Of a stretch of 42,278 bases of DNA, positions 39,432 through 42,278 are shown in pieces. The notes beneath the pieces are model-generated. The model ran no database searches, was not told the origin of the DNA, and saw only the letters and a program-made list of their open reading frames with translations. The stretch's first letter is position 1, and each line of letters starts with the position of its first letter. The translations under genes were made by a program, and so were the position numbers. The DNA comes from Nonomuraea jiangxiensis. GTDB taxonomy: Bacteria; Actinomycetota; Actinomycetes; Streptosporangiales; Streptosporangiaceae. The stretch lies in the NCBI RefSeq assembly GCF_900099965.1, contig NZ_FNDJ01000054.1, positions 1 through 42,278 on the forward strand. The letters are read 5' to 3'.

Positions 39432-40385
39432 GTGAACGAGCGCAGCGAGCCAACGACGGGCGCAGCCGAGCCGCTCGCTGGTGGCGGCCGGATGGACTGC
39501 GGAATGGGCTCCGCAACCGAGACGTTCGTTTCTCACCGCAACCTGCTGTTCACCGTCGCCTACGAGATGCTCGGATCGGCGGCCGACGCCGAAGACGTCC
39601 TGCAGGAAACCTGGCTGCGATGGATGAAGGTCGACGTGAGACAGGTGCGCGACCAGCGCGCCTACCTGGTCCGGATCACGACCCGACGCTCGCTCGACCG
39701 GCTGCGCACCATGAGGCGCCGCAAGGAGGCGTACGTCGGCTCCTGGCTGCCCGAGCCGATGCTCACAGCGCCGGACGTGGCCGAGGACGTCGAGCTCGCC
39801 GAGAGCGTGTCGATGGCGCTCATGCTCGTCCTGGAGACGCTGTCGCCGACCGAGCGTGCCGTCTTCGTGCTGCGCGAGGTCTTCGACGTCGCCTACGACG
39901 AGATCGCTGCCGCCGTCGGCAAGAGCCCCGCGGCCGTCCGCCAGATCGCGCACCGTGCCCGCCGGCACGTCGATGCCCGCCGCCCTCGCGAGGTGGTCTC
40001 CCCCGGCGAGGCCCGGGCGGCTCTGGAGTCGTTCTAGCGCGCGCTCGACACCAGGGACCTGCAAGGCCTGCTTGATGTGCTCGCCCCTGAGGTCGTCTTG
40101 ATCAGTGACGGCGGCGGCATCAAGCAGGCCGCGCCGCGGCCGATCACCGGCGCCGACAAGGTGGCCCGCTTCATCGTCGGCGGCCTCGGCAAGGCCGAAG
40201 TCGCGCTCACCGGTGAGTCCACAGTGGTCAACGGCAACCCGGCACTCCTCGTCCGCGTGGACGGCGAGATCGACGGCGTCATAGCGATCCGTGTCGAGGA
40301 CGCCCGCATCACCGGCCTCTACTACGTCCGCAACCCCGACAAGCTAACTCGTATCGAATCCGAGACCCCGCTCACTCTTCGATGA
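39432..40385 (+). pseudogene. ECF41-type sigma factor with SnoaL C terminus, split by an amber codon
   Basis: GTG at 39432 (AGGAG upstream) begins an ECF41/SigJ-like sigma factor: region 2 (ETFVSHRNLLFTVAYEML, ADAEDVLQETWLRWMKVDV), the linker WLPEP, region 4 (LSPTERAVFVLREVFDVAYD, EIAAAVGKSPAAVRQIAHRA), then a TAG at 40035-40037 in RAALESF-TAG-RALDTRDLQG. The same frame continues as the SnoaL-like C domain with both ECF41 motifs (SDGGG and NPDKL) to 40385. CAG to TAG is the likely change. As written, a 201-residue protein without the regulatory domain is made, which in studied ECF41 factors changes activity. Read-through, truncation and consensus error are all possible. Confidence 0.85.
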
Positions 40386-40475
40386 ATGCCGTAACGCTCC
40401 GCGCCCTTGCGGGCAGCGAACGAACGCGGGACCGGGTGCAACCGCTGGGCGGCGGTCCACGGCGGGACGGGCACT

Positions 40476-40628
40476 CTCCGCCGGCTCAAGGCCGCCGACG
40501 CCATCGGTCGTCTGGGCTCCAAGCTGCGCGCTTACCTGCGCCCTCAGGTCCTGGTGCTGGACGAGGCCGGCTACCTACTGCTTGCCCGCGACGAGGCCAA
40601 CCTGGTCTTCCAGATGTCTGGCCGCCGT
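40476..40628 (+). pseudogene. IS21-type istB helper gene remnant
   Basis: The plus strand reads LRRLKAADAIGRLGSKLRAY, then LRPQVLVLDEAGYLLLARDE and ANLVFQMSGRR. VLVLDEAGYLLL-R-ANLVFQM corresponds to the Walker B region of IstB ATPases (LLIVDEVGYLPL-ANLLFQL). The Walker A loop and the DNA-binding tail are missing. It is a mobile-element scar following the ECF41 gene. Confidence 0.6.
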
Positions 40629-40860
40629 CGAAGCCGAGATCGCCGCTACCGGCTGACAAGGCTGGCTCGCTTCTGCTCCGCTGGATCCGATGACACCGGC
40701 ATGACCACCACTTACTGCCTGATCGACATCCTCAGCCTCACCATGGAGAACCTACGTCGAACTGCGGAAACCCAGGACGGACAGTGCTGAGCATGAACCG
40801 CGTCATGGATGAGCGCCAAAACCGGATGATCCATTTAAGCAGCGACGGCATCCTAGTCCG

Positions 40861-41379
40861 ATGATCTGGATCGCTCCTGCTGCAACCCGCATCGACGAGC
40901 CCTTCGTCGCCGATGAACGCGCCATGTTAGAGGGTTTCCTGGACTGGCACCGCGGCACCCTGCTTCACAAATGCGCAGGACTCACCGCAGCGCAATTGAC
41001 CGAACGGCCGCTGACGCCCTCCAACCTCTCCCTGCTCGGCCTGGTCCGCCATCTCACCGATGTCGAACGCACCTGGTTCCGCCGCCGTTTCGCCAGCCAG
41101 CCTCTACCCAGCCTCTACAGCCGGCCCGGCCAGCCGGATGCCGCCTTCGACGACGTTGATCCCGCGCGAGCGGCCGAAGACCTGGCCGTCTTGACCGCCG
41201 AGCAGGACGCCGCCCGACAGGCCACTGCCGGCATGCCACTCGATGCCGTATTCGTCAGCCCTCGCTGGGGTCCAATGAGTCTGCGATGGGCCTTCGTCCA
41301 CATGCACGGCGAATACGCCCGTCATAACGGCCACGCCGACATCCTGCGCGAACGAATCGATGGAACCGTCGGCACATAG
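40861..41379 (+). CDS. DUF664/DinB-family protein
   Basis: This 172-residue four-helix DinB-like protein has MLEGFLDWHRGTLLHKCAGL, TAAQLTERPLTPSNLSLLGL, VRHLTDVERTWFRRRFASQP and, late, LRWAFVHMHGEYARHNGHAD. The metal-site pattern (His in VRHLTDVE, two His in HMHGEYARHNGH) is that of actinobacterial mycothiol-dependent DinB transferases. These use mycothiol in detoxification. The ATG at 40861 has no clear ribosome site; 40924 is an alternative. Frame and length are complete. Neighbours are transposase scraps, so context gives nothing. Confidence 0.88.
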   Translation: MIWIAPAATRIDEPFVADERAMLEGFLDWHRGTLLHKCAGLTAAQLTERPLTPSNLSLLGLVRHLTDVERTWFRRRFASQPLPSLYSRPGQPDAAFDDVDPARAAEDLAVLTAEQDAARQATAGMPLDAVFVSPRWGPMSLRWAFVHMHGEYARHNGHADILRERIDGTVGT

Positions 41380-41421
41380 ACAAGGACCAGTGCCCGAGTC
41401 CGAAACGGTCAACTCTGCACA

Positions 41422-41566
41422 TCAAGGAGTACGCCGACCGGCGGTCGGGTGCAACGTCAGCGACAGTCCGCGGGCTTCGACGAGCAGGTGCAATTTATGG
41501 GTCAGTCCACCACGGAATCGTCCGAGCGCCTGCCTGATGTGCTGTTGCTTCGTATCGATCGTCCCG
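41422..41566 (-). pseudogene. IS5-type transposase fragment
   Basis: The minus strand encodes GTIDTKQQHIRQALGRFRGG, LTHKLHLLVEARGLSLTLHP, TAGRRTP then stop. LGR-RGGLTTKIHL--D--G-PL is the hallmark of the IS5-family (IS427-like) catalytic core. Both ends are lost. With the IS21 scrap on its other side it brackets the DinB gene. Confidence 0.65.
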
Positions 41567-41810
41567 CCGCCGTCTCCCATTTACGGGCTCCGGCGGCGTG
41601 CCGGTGCGCGCGAGCGATGGTCGAGCCGGCCCGTTGATGGCAGGTCGGGCATCGGCCGCTCCAGGTGGCTAACAGCACCTGAAATGTGCAAGAGCTTGTA
41701 GAAGGTCACACCGTGCGAGCCGCTTTTGGGCTGGTCTTCGGGCAACTGACGGTAGCCGAGCTCGGTCGGCCGGTTGCGCCAGGTGATGCCCGGGCCCAGA
41801 TCCTCAGGCG

Positions 41811-42278
41811 CTAATCCGCGTTCGCGCGGCGGGCCGTGCTGAACCGGCGTTGGTAGGCGGCCGGGCTGATCGACAGCTTCCTGGCGAATACCCGTCGCAT
41901 GCTTTCGTAACTGGGAAACCCGGCAAGGATCGCGGCCTGCGTCGCGGTGCGTCCTTGGTCGAGCAGCGCCCTGGCCAGGTCGAATCGGATGTTCTCCACG
42001 TACCGGGCCGGTGTCGTGGACAACTCGTCGTGGAAAAGCCGGGTGAGGTGCCGGGTGCTCACGTTGAGGTGTTTCGCGAGCTCACCGAGCGAGTGGTCCC
42101 CGCGGGGGTTCGCTGTCACCAAGTCGGTGATGCTGCGGAGAGCCGGCGAGCGGGGCGGCGGTCCTTGCAGCGGTGCCGAGAACTGGGACTGGCCGCCCGC
42201 GCGCTGCATGTAGACCACCAGGGCACGGGCGACGTCGCGCGCCACGTGGGGCCCGTGGTCCTCTTCGACGAGAGCGAG
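41811..42278 (-). CDS. AraC-family regulator of GlxA type, 5' part beyond the window
   Basis: The frame is open to the right edge of the window: LALVEEDHGPHVARDVARAL, VVYMQRAGGQSQFSAPLQ, then two helix-turn-helix units (SLGELAKHLNVSTRHLTRLF and TQAAILAGFPSYESMRRVFA) and ISPAAYQRRF. VEEDHG--VAR-VAR-LVV--QR-GGQSQFS is the region just after the DJ-1/PfpI-like domain of GlxA regulators, so about 150-180 N-terminal residues lie outside the window. An apparent start at 42245 is inside this conserved region and should not be used. The target genes are not identifiable here. Confidence 0.9.
   Translation of the reverse strand, partial: LALVEEDHGPHVARDVARALVVYMQRAGGQSQFSAPLQGPPPRSPALRSITDLVTANPRGDHSLGELAKHLNVSTRHLTRLFHDELSTTPARYVENIRFDLARALLDQGRTATQAAILAGFPSYESMRRVFARKLSISPAAYQRRFSTARRANAD

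Noticed and set aside
1..42278. CRISPR arrays, tRNA, rRNA or replication origin
   Set aside because: No regularly spaced direct repeats, tRNA-like cloverleafs, rRNA sequence or DnaA-box clusters were noticed while reading; the only tandem repeat is the 2 x 11 at 4488.

Overview
The window is high-GC DNA (about 70 percent) with actinomycete gene styles: GTG and TTG starts, stop/start overlaps of the ATGA/GTGA type, DUF664/DinB, CU044_5270, DUF6585-like and PadR/MerR/ECF families, and an F420-type LLM oxidoreductase. The gene set resembles a large-genome soil actinobacterium (Streptosporangiaceae such as Nonomuraea, or relatives). This is inference from family content only; there is no rRNA, tRNA or core housekeeping cluster to fix the genus.

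Layout. 1-1366 is a complete ISAs1-type insertion sequence whose left end is exactly the window edge; it cuts a pentapeptide-type membrane protein gene. 1.4-5.0 kb is mostly decayed: an HU-like gene with a frameshift, one intact membrane protein, a broken operon of small genes and a scrambled transposase. 5.0-9.0 kb is a compact sialic-acid-type locus: secreted sialidase, a lyase of the N-acetylneuraminate lyase/dihydrodipicolinate synthase superfamily and a FadR-type GntR regulator, tied together by a repeated operator word. 9.2-24 kb mixes intact single genes (two GNATs, LLM oxidoreductase, cupin, epimerase, carboxylesterase, ECF sigma factor with its membrane partner) with broken ones (ArsR, two-component system, SMP-30).

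24-33 kb is the best preserved metabolic block: a LysR regulator facing a three-gene PaoABC-like molybdenum aldehyde oxidoreductase operon, a YheO/DauR-type regulator, and a divergent sugar-type ABC importer (lipoprotein plus two permeases, no ATPase). 33-42 kb is a regulator-rich redox region: PadR with an FAD monooxygenase, two MerR regulators each next to a classic long-spacer promoter, an SDR, an ECF41-type sigma factor split by an amber codon, a DinB-family protein and an AraC/GlxA-type regulator running off the right edge. Remnants of GMC oxidoreductase, F5/8C-domain, serine recombinase, IS21 and IS5 genes lie between them.

Two themes stand out. First, many genes come with a readable control site: the sialidase operator, an ArsR palindrome, two overlapping PadR dyads, two MerR spacer dyads sharing one half-site, and an ECF41 promoter. 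Second, about twenty genes are broken; some by large deletions or mobile elements (certainly real), others by single-base changes (real decay or consensus errors, which sequence alone cannot separate).
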